64,000 nucleotides of DNA from Fontibacillus panacisegetis (GTDB lineage: Bacteria > Bacillota > Bacilli > Paenibacillales > Paenibacillaceae), in assembly GCF_900102215.1 (NCBI RefSeq), contig NZ_FNBG01000010.1, forward strand, positions 62,001 through 126,000. The letters are read 5' to 3'. The notes beneath the pieces were generated by a model, which ran no database searches, was not told where the DNA came from, and saw only the letters and a list, made by a program, of their open reading frames with translations. Position numbers and translations under genes: made by a program. Positions 27,845 through 36,552 of the stretch are shown piece after piece. Numbering within the stretch: position 1 is the stretch's first letter; each line of letters starts with the position of its first letter.

Positions 27845-27857
27845 TTACTGTTCCAAC
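27764..27857. repeat. direct repeat, copy B, overlapping the dynamin stop
   Basis: It starts TAGCGGAAATAACTTCCCTT, contains AATAAAGGAAGTA and ends in GTTACTGTTCCAACAG, which is the reverse complement of the last codons and stop of the dynamin gene. The copy therefore runs into coding sequence. Confidence 0.6.
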
Positions 27858-30800
27858 AGCCCTTTGTACAATTCCATCAATCGATCAGTAATACTGCTCC
27901 ACATTTCTTCGTCCTCATTATTATCCGTAAGGGCTGACATCCCTGCTTCCCATTCATCCCACTCTGCTTCAAAAAGAGATGCTATGCTAGCAAATCTGCG
28001 AGCCATCTCCATACGATAGTAACTATAGAGCTTGGCTCCAGATTGCTCTACCGCCTGTTTGACCTCAGCTTCAAGATGATTGCCTAATACATCTCGAAGA
28101 CGTTGTTTTCCTCCACCTTCGAAGAAGGCTTTAGGATTTTTGAAGTATGTGACATAATCGCTGCTTATTAAGCTATGGTCTAGCATCCCTTCCGCTATTT
28201 CTGGAGTAGCCCACGCCTCAGATAATTCAATAGATAGCGGCGGGTACAGGCTGAGCTCTTTGCTTAAGCTGACGATCCATTCCTTGGTTTCATCACTGAG
28301 CATACTCTGACATTTCGTCTCCATTCTCAGCGATGTAGCCTGAATTTCACGGGATAGCTCAATGGACAGCTGAGCTAAGTAGCCATGGAACGTTGCTGCA
28401 AATTTCCGTTTCATATCACCGCCGGTTTCCTGCAGCAAGGAAGGATGGAAATATTCATGGTACCGGTCATTAGCCAGATACAGCAGGCGTTGACGAACAT
28501 GAAATAATAGCTCGTCGATTTCCTGATCAATCTCAGGAGTTTTGTTACACTGTGATAATAAGACCAGCTTTTCGCCATATTTCTGTCGATTATCGTAAAG
28601 GGTTTGACGCTGACGTATCGTATCTTCTTGACCTTGTGCCAGCAGAGAGCGCCGCTGCTCAGCACGGTCTATCCATTTCCTCAGATCGTTTGCGGCAGAC
28701 TTAATGGTGAGTCCAGCTAATTCCTTATCGATAAAATTCAAGAAGCTGTCTTCAAATCTGGTAAAACCGGAATCTTCAAGACGTTCTGAATCATTGCTCC
28801 TTTTAGCCTCAAGCGCGGTATGGCTGGAAACCCCGTATATTTGTGGCGATTCAATACCTGCTCCTCGCAAACCATCCTCGACGTGATTTATGACTGACTC
28901 CAATTCCTGAGGTGTAGAGGCAAGATCAGACGCGTTAACGATAAAAAACATCTTATCAAGTGCAAAGCTTCCCTTAACACGACCGAGATGAGCGAGAAAC
29001 TGCCGGTCTGCTCTAGAGAAGGCATGATTGTAATATGTTACGTACAGCAAAGCATCACAGTTTTTCATATATTGGAACGTAACTCCAGTATGGCGGGCAT
29101 GAATGGAATCCGCTCCGGGTGTATCCACGATGACGATCCCTTGTTCGGTTAACGGACAGGAATAATACAAATCCACGCTATCCACAAAACAGGCCATACT
29201 CTCTTCTGCTACGTATGGTGCAAAATGCTCCAGCTTGACTGTCTCCTTCTCGCCTAAACGAGCAGCATTCATTTCCCAACCCGCAGCCGCAGCCTTCAGG
29301 AAGCTGTAATGCGCCCTGCCCGCTGATGGGATATCGCTCGCTTTTAGCCTGCCTACATCCTTCTGCCAGCTTCGGGAATTCCAAGCCCCAAGCTGAAGCG
29401 AGTCAAAAGAATACGCAAGATCATTCTCCAGCGCATCCTGTGATTTGAACGTAATCACAGCATGACCATGCGGGATGCCATCCACAGGGGCAAGGATGCG
29501 ATTGATCGCCGCAGTCGTTGGATGCGGCGATACAGGCAATACCTGAGCCCCAAGCAGGGCGTTGGCGAAGGAGGATTTGCCTGCGCTGAACGCACCGAAC
29601 AGCGCAATAGTGAATCGACCGGCGCGCAGACGAGTCGCGCGGTCGGTAAGCTCACGTACACCCGACCCCAAGGACGGGTACGGAGCCAGCTCTGCGGCTG
29701 CGGCTTCCAGCACAGCGGCCGCAGCCTTTAGCCGCCCCCGGCCAGGAGCCGGGGCGGCTTCGCCGCGCCGCTGCGCGCTGCCCAAGCCTTCGGCTGGGGC
29801 AGGCGCCTGCGGCGCCGCTGCCGCCGGGCCCGGCTGGGGCCGCGGCGGCAGTGCCGGCACGTCCCTCACCTCCGGCAATATGCCGGGAGGGAGGGACGGC
29901 GGCGCGCCGAGCAGCGCGTGCAGCTGCGCCGCGCGCTCGCGGGCTGCGGTGCGGAGCGCATGCGCGCGCTCCGCTGCCGCGGCCCTCGCCAGCAGCTCTT
30001 GCTGCTGCATGGCGAGGGCTCCCTGCGCCTCAGCAAGGCGAGGCGCAAGCACCTCCAGCAGCCCGTCGGCTAGCGACAGGGCTGCGCGGCGATAGCGGCC
30101 GGATATTTCGGCCGCAACATCGGCGGAGTAGCGGAGCGTATACTCGCCGGACACAACCGCCCCTGCCCGCGCCGGGCCGGTAATCCACGACTCTTCGCAC
30201 CGCGGAAGCTCCGCATCCATCCGGTGCTCCCAATCCGGGCCCCAGACTCCATGTGTTTTGCCGAATTTACGTAGTAAATCCCTGACATGCCAATCTAATT
30301 GAGCCGATGTCTGTTCCTTAAGCCTTTCAAGAAATTCGACCTTACGTTTGTCTTGTTCGCGCCCAGTTTTCCCTTTTTGAAACAACAAACCTGTCTTAAA
30401 CCCCGGCTGTCTGCTCTCTAGAAAAAGTTGGGCCGCTTCACGCAGTCCAGGAGTCATCAACTGCACACTACCAAGTAGCGAATCCAAATCATCTGCCAAT
30501 TTCTTGCGCAAAAAGTCTCGTTGACTCCCGTTCTCACCTAATTGAAGCTGCAGTTCTCTTAGCTCTTTATGTATAGATTCTAGATTGTCCTCTCCTCCAG
30601 CATTTTGCATACAGTTTTCATATTCCATCGTCTCATCAGCCTGTATTCTCTCTAAAAATTGCTCAACCCCATGCTGAAGAGAACGGGCGATACTATACTC
30701 TAACAAACCCCTTTGTTGCTTCAAAAGAAAAGTTACGGTATCCCTCAAGCTGTCCAACATATTCAAAGGATGCTCTGACTCTTTTAGAGAAATATAAAAA

Positions 30801-31531
30801 ATCCCGGCCGAACCTATACCCCATAGCTCAAACGCCGACTCTACCGAGCTCCGATAAGTATCGAAGGATAACTCCTCTTCCCTATGCTTATCGATTTGAT
30901 TAACAACCAAATATAAAGGCTTGCCCCAATCAGCCAGCACTTTAGCAAACGTAAGATTGCTCTCTGACAGGACATGATTATAATCCATTACATAAAACAC
31001 TACATCAGCCAAATGTAATGCTGAATTTGTAGCCAGGGCATGTGCAGCATCTCCGGAATCTACTCCCGGCGTATCCAGTAGCACTCCGTTTTTCTCTAAT
31101 AACGGAATGTCATCCCATATTTCAATCATCGAATACATCGTTCCATCTCGACAGTATTGGTCCATTTGCTCGCTTGAGACAGCGATTTTCCCATCGTTGG
31201 AAATCAATCCACCATCCTCTGATGCCTCATGCATATTGCCTGGGGTTAACAGCACTTGACGCTTTCCGTTGCGCAACGCTGCTACATTGGCTGTCGTAGG
31301 CATTGGTCCAGAAAGGAGGACGCCCCTTCCACACAAATTATTAATTAGACTTGATTTCCCCGCGGAAAAATGACCGCAGAATGAGAGTGTCAATTCATCT
31401 TTAGACAGCTTATCCAACAAATCATGAATTTCCAGACTGGCAATGTCATCATCATAAGAAGCATACCAACGCCCCATCTCTGCAAGCTGCTCTTGCAAAT
31501 GACTTCGACCACTTGTAGACACCCTGTTCAT
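27845..31531 (-). CDS. bacterial dynamin-like protein with two GTPase modules
   Basis: This 1228-residue protein carries two fused dynamin halves, like B. subtilis DynA (YpbR). The first P-loop GHFSAGKSS is at residues 53-61, with LLDTPGVDSG and NQIDKH after it. The second P-loop FGAFSAGKSSF has its Lys near 652, followed by IVDTPGADS. DynA-type proteins tether and fuse membranes and protect against membrane damage. Residues about 490-613 form an Ala/Pro-rich linker encoded by very GC-rich DNA. The ATG at 31531 follows AAGGAG at nine bases; an in-frame ATG at 31561 lacks a site. The 3' end lies inside a repeat copy. Confidence 0.92.
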   Translation of the reverse strand: MNRVSTSGRSHLQEQLAEMGRWYASYDDDIASLEIHDLLDKLSKDELTLSFCGHFSAGKSSLINNLCGRGVLLSGPMPTTANVAALRNGKRQVLLTPGNMHEASEDGGLISNDGKIAVSSEQMDQYCRDGTMYSMIEIWDDIPLLEKNGVLLDTPGVDSGDAAHALATNSALHLADVVFYVMDYNHVLSESNLTFAKVLADWGKPLYLVVNQIDKHREEELSFDTYRSSVESAFELWGIGSAGIFYISLKESEHPLNMLDSLRDTVTFLLKQQRGLLEYSIARSLQHGVEQFLERIQADETMEYENCMQNAGGEDNLESIHKELRELQLQLGENGSQRDFLRKKLADDLDSLLGSVQLMTPGLREAAQLFLESRQPGFKTGLLFQKGKTGREQDKRKVEFLERLKEQTSAQLDWHVRDLLRKFGKTHGVWGPDWEHRMDAELPRCEESWITGPARAGAVVSGEYTLRYSADVAAEISGRYRRAALSLADGLLEVLAPRLAEAQGALAMQQQELLARAAAAERAHALRTAARERAAQLHALLGAPPSLPPGILPEVRDVPALPPRPQPGPAAAAPQAPAPAEGLGSAQRRGEAAPAPGRGRLKAAAAVLEAAAAELAPYPSLGSGVRELTDRATRLRAGRFTIALFGAFSAGKSSFANALLGAQVLPVSPHPTTAAINRILAPVDGIPHGHAVITFKSQDALENDLAYSFDSLQLGAWNSRSWQKDVGRLKASDIPSAGRAHYSFLKAAAAGWEMNAARLGEKETVKLEHFAPYVAEESMACFVDSVDLYYSCPLTEQGIVIVDTPGADSIHARHTGVTFQYMKNCDALLYVTYYNHAFSRADRQFLAHLGRVKGSFALDKMFFIVNASDLASTPQELESVINHVEDGLRGAGIESPQIYGVSSHTALEAKRSNDSERLEDSGFTRFEDSFLNFIDKELAGLTIKSAANDLRKWIDRAEQRRSLLAQGQEDTIRQRQTLYDNRQKYGEKLVLLSQCNKTPEIDQEIDELLFHVRQRLLYLANDRYHEYFHPSLLQETGGDMKRKFAATFHGYLAQLSIELSREIQATSLRMETKCQSMLSDETKEWIVSLSKELSLYPPLSIELSEAWATPEIAEGMLDHSLISSDYVTYFKNPKAFFEGGGKQRLRDVLGNHLEAEVKQAVEQSGAKLYSYYRMEMARRFASIASLFEAEWDEWEAGMSALTDNNEDEEMWSSITDRLMELYKGLLEQ

Positions 31532-31722
31532 TCTGTTACACTCCTTCTCTCCGAACTTCATCGACGTTTGCTAACAACCCGGAAAGCCCTATCTTGAATT
31601 AAATTAATTTCGATAAATTATTTAAAATTTTGACTTTTCCCTATGAAATATATCCATTTTACCCTACCTGATACTGACTTGAAAGTAGTCATCTGCAATT
31701 CCTTTAAGTTGTGCATACCTTA

Positions 31723-31780
31723 TTGACTATAAAGCAAGGTCATAATATAGAGTTTTTCGGACATAGGAGGTCTTATGTAA
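31723..31780 (+). ncRNA. candidate short transcript with AUG-UAA start-stop
   Basis: TTGACT (31723-31728) and TATAGA (31746-31751), 17 bases apart, make a good promoter. Downstream lies AGGAGG (31765-31770), then ATG directly followed by TAA (31775-31780). A strong hairpin follows at 31818-31856. It may be a small RNA or a relic; no protein can be made. Confidence 0.25.
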
Positions 31781-31811
31781 CCTGATCGGTTCTCATCTAA
31801 ATTAGCTTAAT

Positions 31812-31856
31812 AAAAAAAATCGGCTATTGGATGATCACTACATCCAATAGCCGATT
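31812..31856 (-). terminator. strong intrinsic terminator
   Basis: A perfect 16-bp stem (31818-31833 with 31841-31856) and a 7-base loop are followed on the minus strand by a run of T. It ends the transcript of the gene at 31871. Confidence 0.9.
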
Positions 31857-31870
31857 CTAGTACTTACATA

Positions 31871-32167
31871 TTACAATGAAGCAGGAGCTGCTTCGGAAAA
31901 GTCAAGGTCACCCTCTGAAGGAATCAAAATTTCAAATACTTTACCGTGCTGCAAAATCATAACGCCTTTATCACGGTCCTTCATTACAACAACCTCTGGT
32001 TTAACAGACATACGTTCCAAATAATGAGCAGGGACCTCACCAGAGTCACTAACCAGAATACCTTCCAGCTCTTGCTCATCATTTTCCTTCAAATCAATTT
32101 CCATCACCTTTTCAAATACATCTGAAAACATTTCAAAATTGTCCGTATACACAGAAATACATTTCAT
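31871..32167 (-). CDS. conserved hypothetical protein
   Basis: This 98-residue acidic soluble protein (MKCISVYTDNFEMFSDVF...) has no signal peptide, membrane span or motif that I recognise. A beta-rich pattern (VVVMKDRDKGVMIL, KVFEILIP) suggests a small alpha-beta fold. Clean codon structure, AGAGGATGAGAAG upstream of the ATG and a strong terminator support a real gene. It lies just downstream of nth on the same strand (gap 47 bases). The function is unknown. Confidence 0.7.
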   Translation of the reverse strand: MKCISVYTDNFEMFSDVFEKVMEIDLKENDEQELEGILVSDSGEVPAHYLERMSVKPEVVVMKDRDKGVMILQHGKVFEILIPSEGDLDFSEAAPASL

Positions 32168-32214
32168 GAAGTCTTCTCATCCTCTACTATCGGTTTCTTT
32201 TTCTTTTTGTGTCA

Positions 32215-32880
32215 CTAACTTCTATCTTTACTGACTTGTGACCTTTTCATACGTTTCTTGCCTTCACGGCAAACATCAAGAAGCGGGCATACCTCACAAT
32301 TCGGGTTCTGGGCCTTGCAGTGATATCTGCCGAAAAAGATCAATCGATGATGCGTTTGTGTCCACTCTTCTTGTGGGATACGCTTCATCAATTTCTTCTC
32401 GACCTCCAGAACGGAATCAATCCAGCCAGCCAGACCGAGCCGCTTGCTGACACGCTCCACGTGCGTATCTACAGCAATGGCAGGCACACCAAAAGCATTT
32501 GATACGACAACATTTGCGGTTTTTCTCCCTACCCCTGGAAGCTTGACGAGCTCACTATGCTCATTTGGCACTTCACCGTCATACTGATGTATCAAAATTT
32601 GACACAGGTTGTGGATATGCTTGGCCTTACTTCGGAACAGTCCTATCCTGCGAATGTCCTGCTCCAGCTCTTCCAAAGGGACGGAGATATAGTCTTCAGG
32701 AGTTTTATATTTCTTGAATAAATCGACCGTCACCTTGTTCACCGTAGCGTCCGTGCATTGCGCAGATAGCAAGACCGCAATTGTAAGCTCGAAAGCATTG
32801 CTATGGTTCAACTCGCAATGAGCATCAGGGAACATTGCAGCAATCGTATCCAGAATATGACGAACCGCAGCTGCATTCAT
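32215..32880 (-). CDS. nth: endonuclease III
   Basis: This 221-residue DNA glycosylase/AP lyase removes oxidised pyrimidines. It has the helix-hairpin-helix LPGVGRKTANVV with the catalytic Lys, the catalytic Asp in AVDTHVERVS, and a C-terminal 4Fe-4S loop with C-X6-C-X2-C-X5-C spacing. The ATG at 32880 fits the family N-terminus, although AGGAG sits unusually close to it; a GTG at 32895 would add five residues. In B. subtilis nth follows dnaD; here dnaD is 25 kb away. Confidence 0.93.
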   Translation of the reverse strand: MNAAAVRHILDTIAAMFPDAHCELNHSNAFELTIAVLLSAQCTDATVNKVTVDLFKKYKTPEDYISVPLEELEQDIRRIGLFRSKAKHIHNLCQILIHQYDGEVPNEHSELVKLPGVGRKTANVVVSNAFGVPAIAVDTHVERVSKRLGLAGWIDSVLEVEKKLMKRIPQEEWTQTHHRLIFFGRYHCKAQNPNCEVCPLLDVCREGKKRMKRSQVSKDRS

Positions 32881-33014
32881 ACTCCTATACCCCACTTTCT
32901 TTGAAGCACTGCTTCACCATTAAGATCGTCTCAACAGCAGGCTTATTCAGCAATACATCATCGCTCAAAACAGAGCACGCGCGTTTCCTTGAACCCTGAT
33001 TCTGTATCCTCTTC

Positions 33015-33058
33015 AAAAAAACCGTCTCGACCGGGAATGATCCCGTATCAAGACGGTT
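33015..33058 (-). terminator. terminator of the SLH-protein gene
   Basis: AACCGTCT and AGACGGTT enclose an inner CGGGA/TCCCG pair. On the minus strand a T run follows. It lies 17 bases after the stop of the SLH gene. Confidence 0.8.
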
Positions 33059-33074
33059 ATTCGCACGAAAACGA

Positions 33075-35804
33075 TTATTGCTTCTCTACCTCAACTAGCT
33101 TGTCGCCAATGAAATACAGAACAATTTTATCATTTTCTTTGAGTGATTGCACGGATAATGTAGTGTCACCTTGGTGAATATATGTTTCTGGTGTCACAAC
33201 AAATCTGTAATTGCTGTCTGTCAGGTCGGAACGAAGCACTATAATTTCTTTCGTAGTACCATCATAACGAGAAAATTTCCGTTCCAAAGGTGCAAGAACT
33301 TTAATGATTAAAGTACCATCTGTACCTTTACGAATCTCAACATGATCTGAAGTAGTCAGGTTGGTTACACCTGTGCTGACAGAGCTGCCGCGTACTACTT
33401 TGACCCCATTAGCCAGCGAAAAGGATTCCTGCGAGCCAGTAAATGGTTTCACTGTTACTGTTGAACCGTCCACATTTGTTACCTTACCCACTGTGAGCTT
33501 CACCACTTGTACAGAAGCAGCAGTGTTACCGTAAAAAGCTACATTGATAGTTTGTCCTGTCTGAATATCAGACACTTTAATTGCATTGCCATTTTCAGAT
33601 AGTAAAGCAGCTTTATCTACATAAAAATCACGGGTGATTCCTTCAGACACTGCTCTAATACGGCTCTTTGAGGTATCAACAGATACTACTTCAAATTGAA
33701 TAGCGGATTTAACAGCTAGTGTCAGAATTGCATCCTGATTAGTGCTAAGTATTGCAGTGACAGGATCTCCGACTTTCAGATCTGCAATAGTTGCTGTGCC
33801 TTTACCATACAATTCAATAGGTGGCGTATTCCCCTGATATGGCAGGGTTACATTTTCACCGTTACTAAGCTTGATAACCATTTTTTTGTTGTTCGTATCC
33901 GTTGATACATAAGTTCCCTCATACTTATAAATAACTTGCAGCGACAAAACTCGTTCGCCGATATGCGTCATACTAATACGTCTTCCCTCTGTCAGCAAAG
34001 ATTCTGCACCAGATAGAGTTGGGGTTGCCGAGTTATATTCAACTTTGGTTTTTTCATCCACCGTAAAGGTTTGAACCTTTTTGGATGAATCCACAACAAT
34101 TAAAGCCTTGTATTTGGGCTCATATTTTACAACCGTCAAGTCGGATGATTGCTCGGATTGCCGTCCGGTTACAACAATTTTTGTAATTTGATCACTTGTG
34201 TTAATAGTAAGCTCAACTTTGTCGCCGCCCTTAACATCAGCGATCAAATCCTCCAGCTTTGGCTCAGCAATACCGCTAATTACGATACTTGGCTTATCAG
34301 CCAGCTCCTTAATTTCTGCTTTCCCGGATGAATTAACATAACTGAGCAGCTTGCTGCCTTCAACACTAAGTAAAGTACCTGTTACAGTACGCTCCATGGC
34401 TTGCGTGATTTCGAGTCTAGTAATGACATTATTCTCAACCGAGTATTTTACCGTTGAACCACTCTGAATTTCCCCGGCATTATCGAGCAATTGGTTCTGG
34501 TAGAGAAGAATTGAAGCATCGTCATATTTGAATGACTCTACATTACCTGAAGCATCCTTAATACTAATATTTTTTGTACTCAAGTTAATAGAGTCAACAG
34601 TACCATTACCTGATTTGTTCACAATCGCTGATTTAACTTGAATAATGATCGGCTTCTTCTCAGCAGTATAGGTCTCCCGCTTAACAATCAGTGTACTGTC
34701 CTTAGTCAAACTATCAACGCTGATAGGATTACCGTTCTGATCAATGAAGCTTGTGTTCGCATCATAGGTGTATGTCACTGAATCATTATTGACCAGTAGC
34801 AGCAATCGGTTGCCAGTTAATTTAGTAAGAAGTGTTCCCTCAGTACTTTCAAGCTGTGGTTTCGCATCTCTTATCTCTACATAGGCTGCAGCACCTACCT
34901 TATCTACAACCAGAGCTTTAGTATACAATTGCAATGCGCTCTTCGAAATCTTGGCCTCGGAGTCTTTGGTAAAGTACACCGAACGAGAGTCCAGGTTGTA
35001 GCTCTTCGTCGTGCCATCAGCAAACAAGGTTATTTTGTTATCGGTCAATTCTGTAACGATACCTTCAACTACATTGTTATAACCCGGAGTAACATATTCA
35101 CCACCACGGCTAAAAAATGTAGCAAGTTGAGCGCGCGTTACTTTGCCAAGAGGATCAAAGCGATTTCCTTCAATACCTTTTGTTAATTCCAGTTGTACTG
35201 CTACGTTTACATAACCGCGAGCAGATGCGGTAATTGTGTTTTGATCGGAGAAGCCTGTAGAAGCTCCAGCGGCAGCCTTAGCTTCAGTCTCCTTGCCTAG
35301 CGAGCGAACCAACAGTTTAGCAATCCATTCACGGCTAGCTTTCTTCTCACCCCATGACTCTTTAGCGCCAGTTGCTGCAATTTCCTCAGTTTTGTTTATC
35401 AAATTTTTCTTGACAGCAAGCTCCAAATAAGGTTTAAAGTAATTGCCCACTTTAAGCTCTGTTGGAGTATCTGTGCCACTGCCTAGCTCCGAATTCAGAT
35501 TCATGAACCGAATGGCCATAGTGATGGCTTCCTGCTGAGTAACACTATCTCCAGGACGGAATTTCCCGGCATCACCGAGTAAAATACCTTCGGCTGCAAG
35601 CTTGTATATATGCTTTTCAGCCCAAAAACCATCCTTAACATCACTAAAAATTAACGCCGTAGATCCTGTTTGATTAGCAGTAACTGCCGGTTGGCTCTGA
35701 TCAGCAAAAACCGCTGCTCCACCACTCATACACATCGCCGTCACTAACATGGTAGAGACTGCCTTTTTTGCGCTGCGTCTATAACTACGTTTATAAGATG
35801 ACAT
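33075..35804 (-). CDS. S-layer-homology-domain surface protein
   Basis: This 909-residue secreted protein has a signal peptide with a long basic start (cleavage near residue 35). Three SLH domains follow at roughly residues 45-100, 115-170 and 180-235 (FSDVKDGFWAEKHIYKL, KPYLELAVKKNLI and GYVNVAVQLELTKGIEG). SLH domains bind pyruvylated secondary wall polymers and hold the protein on the cell surface. The remaining 650 residues are repetitive beta-strand modules (T-V-KV/ITKIVV patterns) without a catalytic motif. GGGAG precedes the ATG. It follows the amidase-GerMN module after 74 bases and may belong to that operon. Confidence 0.85.
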   Translation of the reverse strand: MSSYKRSYRRSAKKAVSTMLVTAMCMSGGAAVFADQSQPAVTANQTGSTALIFSDVKDGFWAEKHIYKLAAEGILLGDAGKFRPGDSVTQQEAITMAIRFMNLNSELGSGTDTPTELKVGNYFKPYLELAVKKNLINKTEEIAATGAKESWGEKKASREWIAKLLVRSLGKETEAKAAAGASTGFSDQNTITASARGYVNVAVQLELTKGIEGNRFDPLGKVTRAQLATFFSRGGEYVTPGYNNVVEGIVTELTDNKITLFADGTTKSYNLDSRSVYFTKDSEAKISKSALQLYTKALVVDKVGAAAYVEIRDAKPQLESTEGTLLTKLTGNRLLLLVNNDSVTYTYDANTSFIDQNGNPISVDSLTKDSTLIVKRETYTAEKKPIIIQVKSAIVNKSGNGTVDSINLSTKNISIKDASGNVESFKYDDASILLYQNQLLDNAGEIQSGSTVKYSVENNVITRLEITQAMERTVTGTLLSVEGSKLLSYVNSSGKAEIKELADKPSIVISGIAEPKLEDLIADVKGGDKVELTINTSDQITKIVVTGRQSEQSSDLTVVKYEPKYKALIVVDSSKKVQTFTVDEKTKVEYNSATPTLSGAESLLTEGRRISMTHIGERVLSLQVIYKYEGTYVSTDTNNKKMVIKLSNGENVTLPYQGNTPPIELYGKGTATIADLKVGDPVTAILSTNQDAILTLAVKSAIQFEVVSVDTSKSRIRAVSEGITRDFYVDKAALLSENGNAIKVSDIQTGQTINVAFYGNTAASVQVVKLTVGKVTNVDGSTVTVKPFTGSQESFSLANGVKVVRGSSVSTGVTNLTTSDHVEIRKGTDGTLIIKVLAPLERKFSRYDGTTKEIIVLRSDLTDSNYRFVVTPETYIHQGDTTLSVQSLKENDKIVLYFIGDKLVEVEKQ

Positions 35805-35878
35805 TATAATTCTCCCTTTCTGAAAAAAGATCTCCTACCTATGTTCGACAGACAGTATGATAGTTCCTCCATTTCAGA

Positions 35879-36499
35879 TTAATTTCGTGTCATAGGATGT
35901 TCCAGCTCTTCATGCCCCATCAAGGTATCCATCTGCTGTCCATCTACGAGAAGCTCAATCGATTGAACCTCGGAAAATTGGAACATTGTTTTCTTCAGAG
36001 CGTCCAGAGCTAATACCTCGCCCCCTGCGCCAAGCCGTGCTTCATCGGGAAGCGTAATATCAATCGTTAAAGCCCCATCTTTAAGAACGGCTGAATGGAA
36101 GTTGACCTTCCCCCACAACGGGAACAAATCAGGGTTACTACTGCTTTGAAGTGATTGCAATGCAGTAATATATTTATCTTTCTTTTCTTTATATGTGATC
36201 TCTTTAGCTTCCTTCACAAGCTCCATCATTTGATCATCTGTAAAATAAACCTCGATTGATTGAGTAATCTTATCTTCAGATTTATCACTATTGTTACTAC
36301 TATTACTTCCGGTATTGGAACCATTGTTAGAACTATTCTGTTCAGGAGTAATTGGCGATGAATTATTGCCATTACCATTTACATTTGTCTCACTTTGTTG
36401 TTCTGGTGTAGGAGCAGCACTTTGAGGCTTTTGTCCACAGCCAGCGCTTATTGCAAGCAGGAGAACCAGCATCCCTGAAATCCAGATCTTTCTGTTCAT
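35879..36499 (-). CDS. GerMN-domain lipoprotein (copy 1)
   Basis: This 206-residue protein has a lipobox (ISAGCG, Cys near 21), an Asn/Ser-rich linker (about residues 25-75) and a GerMN domain (about 80-195, with LTIDITLPDEARLGAGGE and MFQFSEVQSIELLVDG). GerMN domains occur in spore germination and cell-wall proteins. It pairs with the amidase gene 53 bases upstream and is a close paralogue of the protein at 38187. Confidence 0.85.
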   Translation of the reverse strand: MNRKIWISGMLVLLLAISAGCGQKPQSAAPTPEQQSETNVNGNGNNSSPITPEQNSSNNGSNTGSNSSNNSDKSEDKITQSIEVYFTDDQMMELVKEAKEITYKEKKDKYITALQSLQSSSNPDLFPLWGKVNFHSAVLKDGALTIDITLPDEARLGAGGEVLALDALKKTMFQFSEVQSIELLVDGQQMDTLMGHEELEHPMTRN

Positions 36500-36552
36500 G
36501 ACCCATTCCCCTTTACTCTTTATTGTACACTCTGGTTGATTTCATTTAAGAG

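Larger units (their letters stand above)
31532..31870. other. intergenic region upstream of the dynamin gene
   Basis: No gene is seen. The region holds a plus-strand sigma-A promoter candidate with a start-stop codon pair (31723-31780) and the terminator of the next minus-strand gene (31812-31856). Confidence 0.5.

Noticed and set aside
29562..30095. A 177-codon open frame on the plus strand opposite the dynamin linker
   Set aside because: It exists because the opposite strand is extremely GC-rich and so lacks stops; the product is Ala/Ser/Arg low complexity and there is no ribosome binding site.
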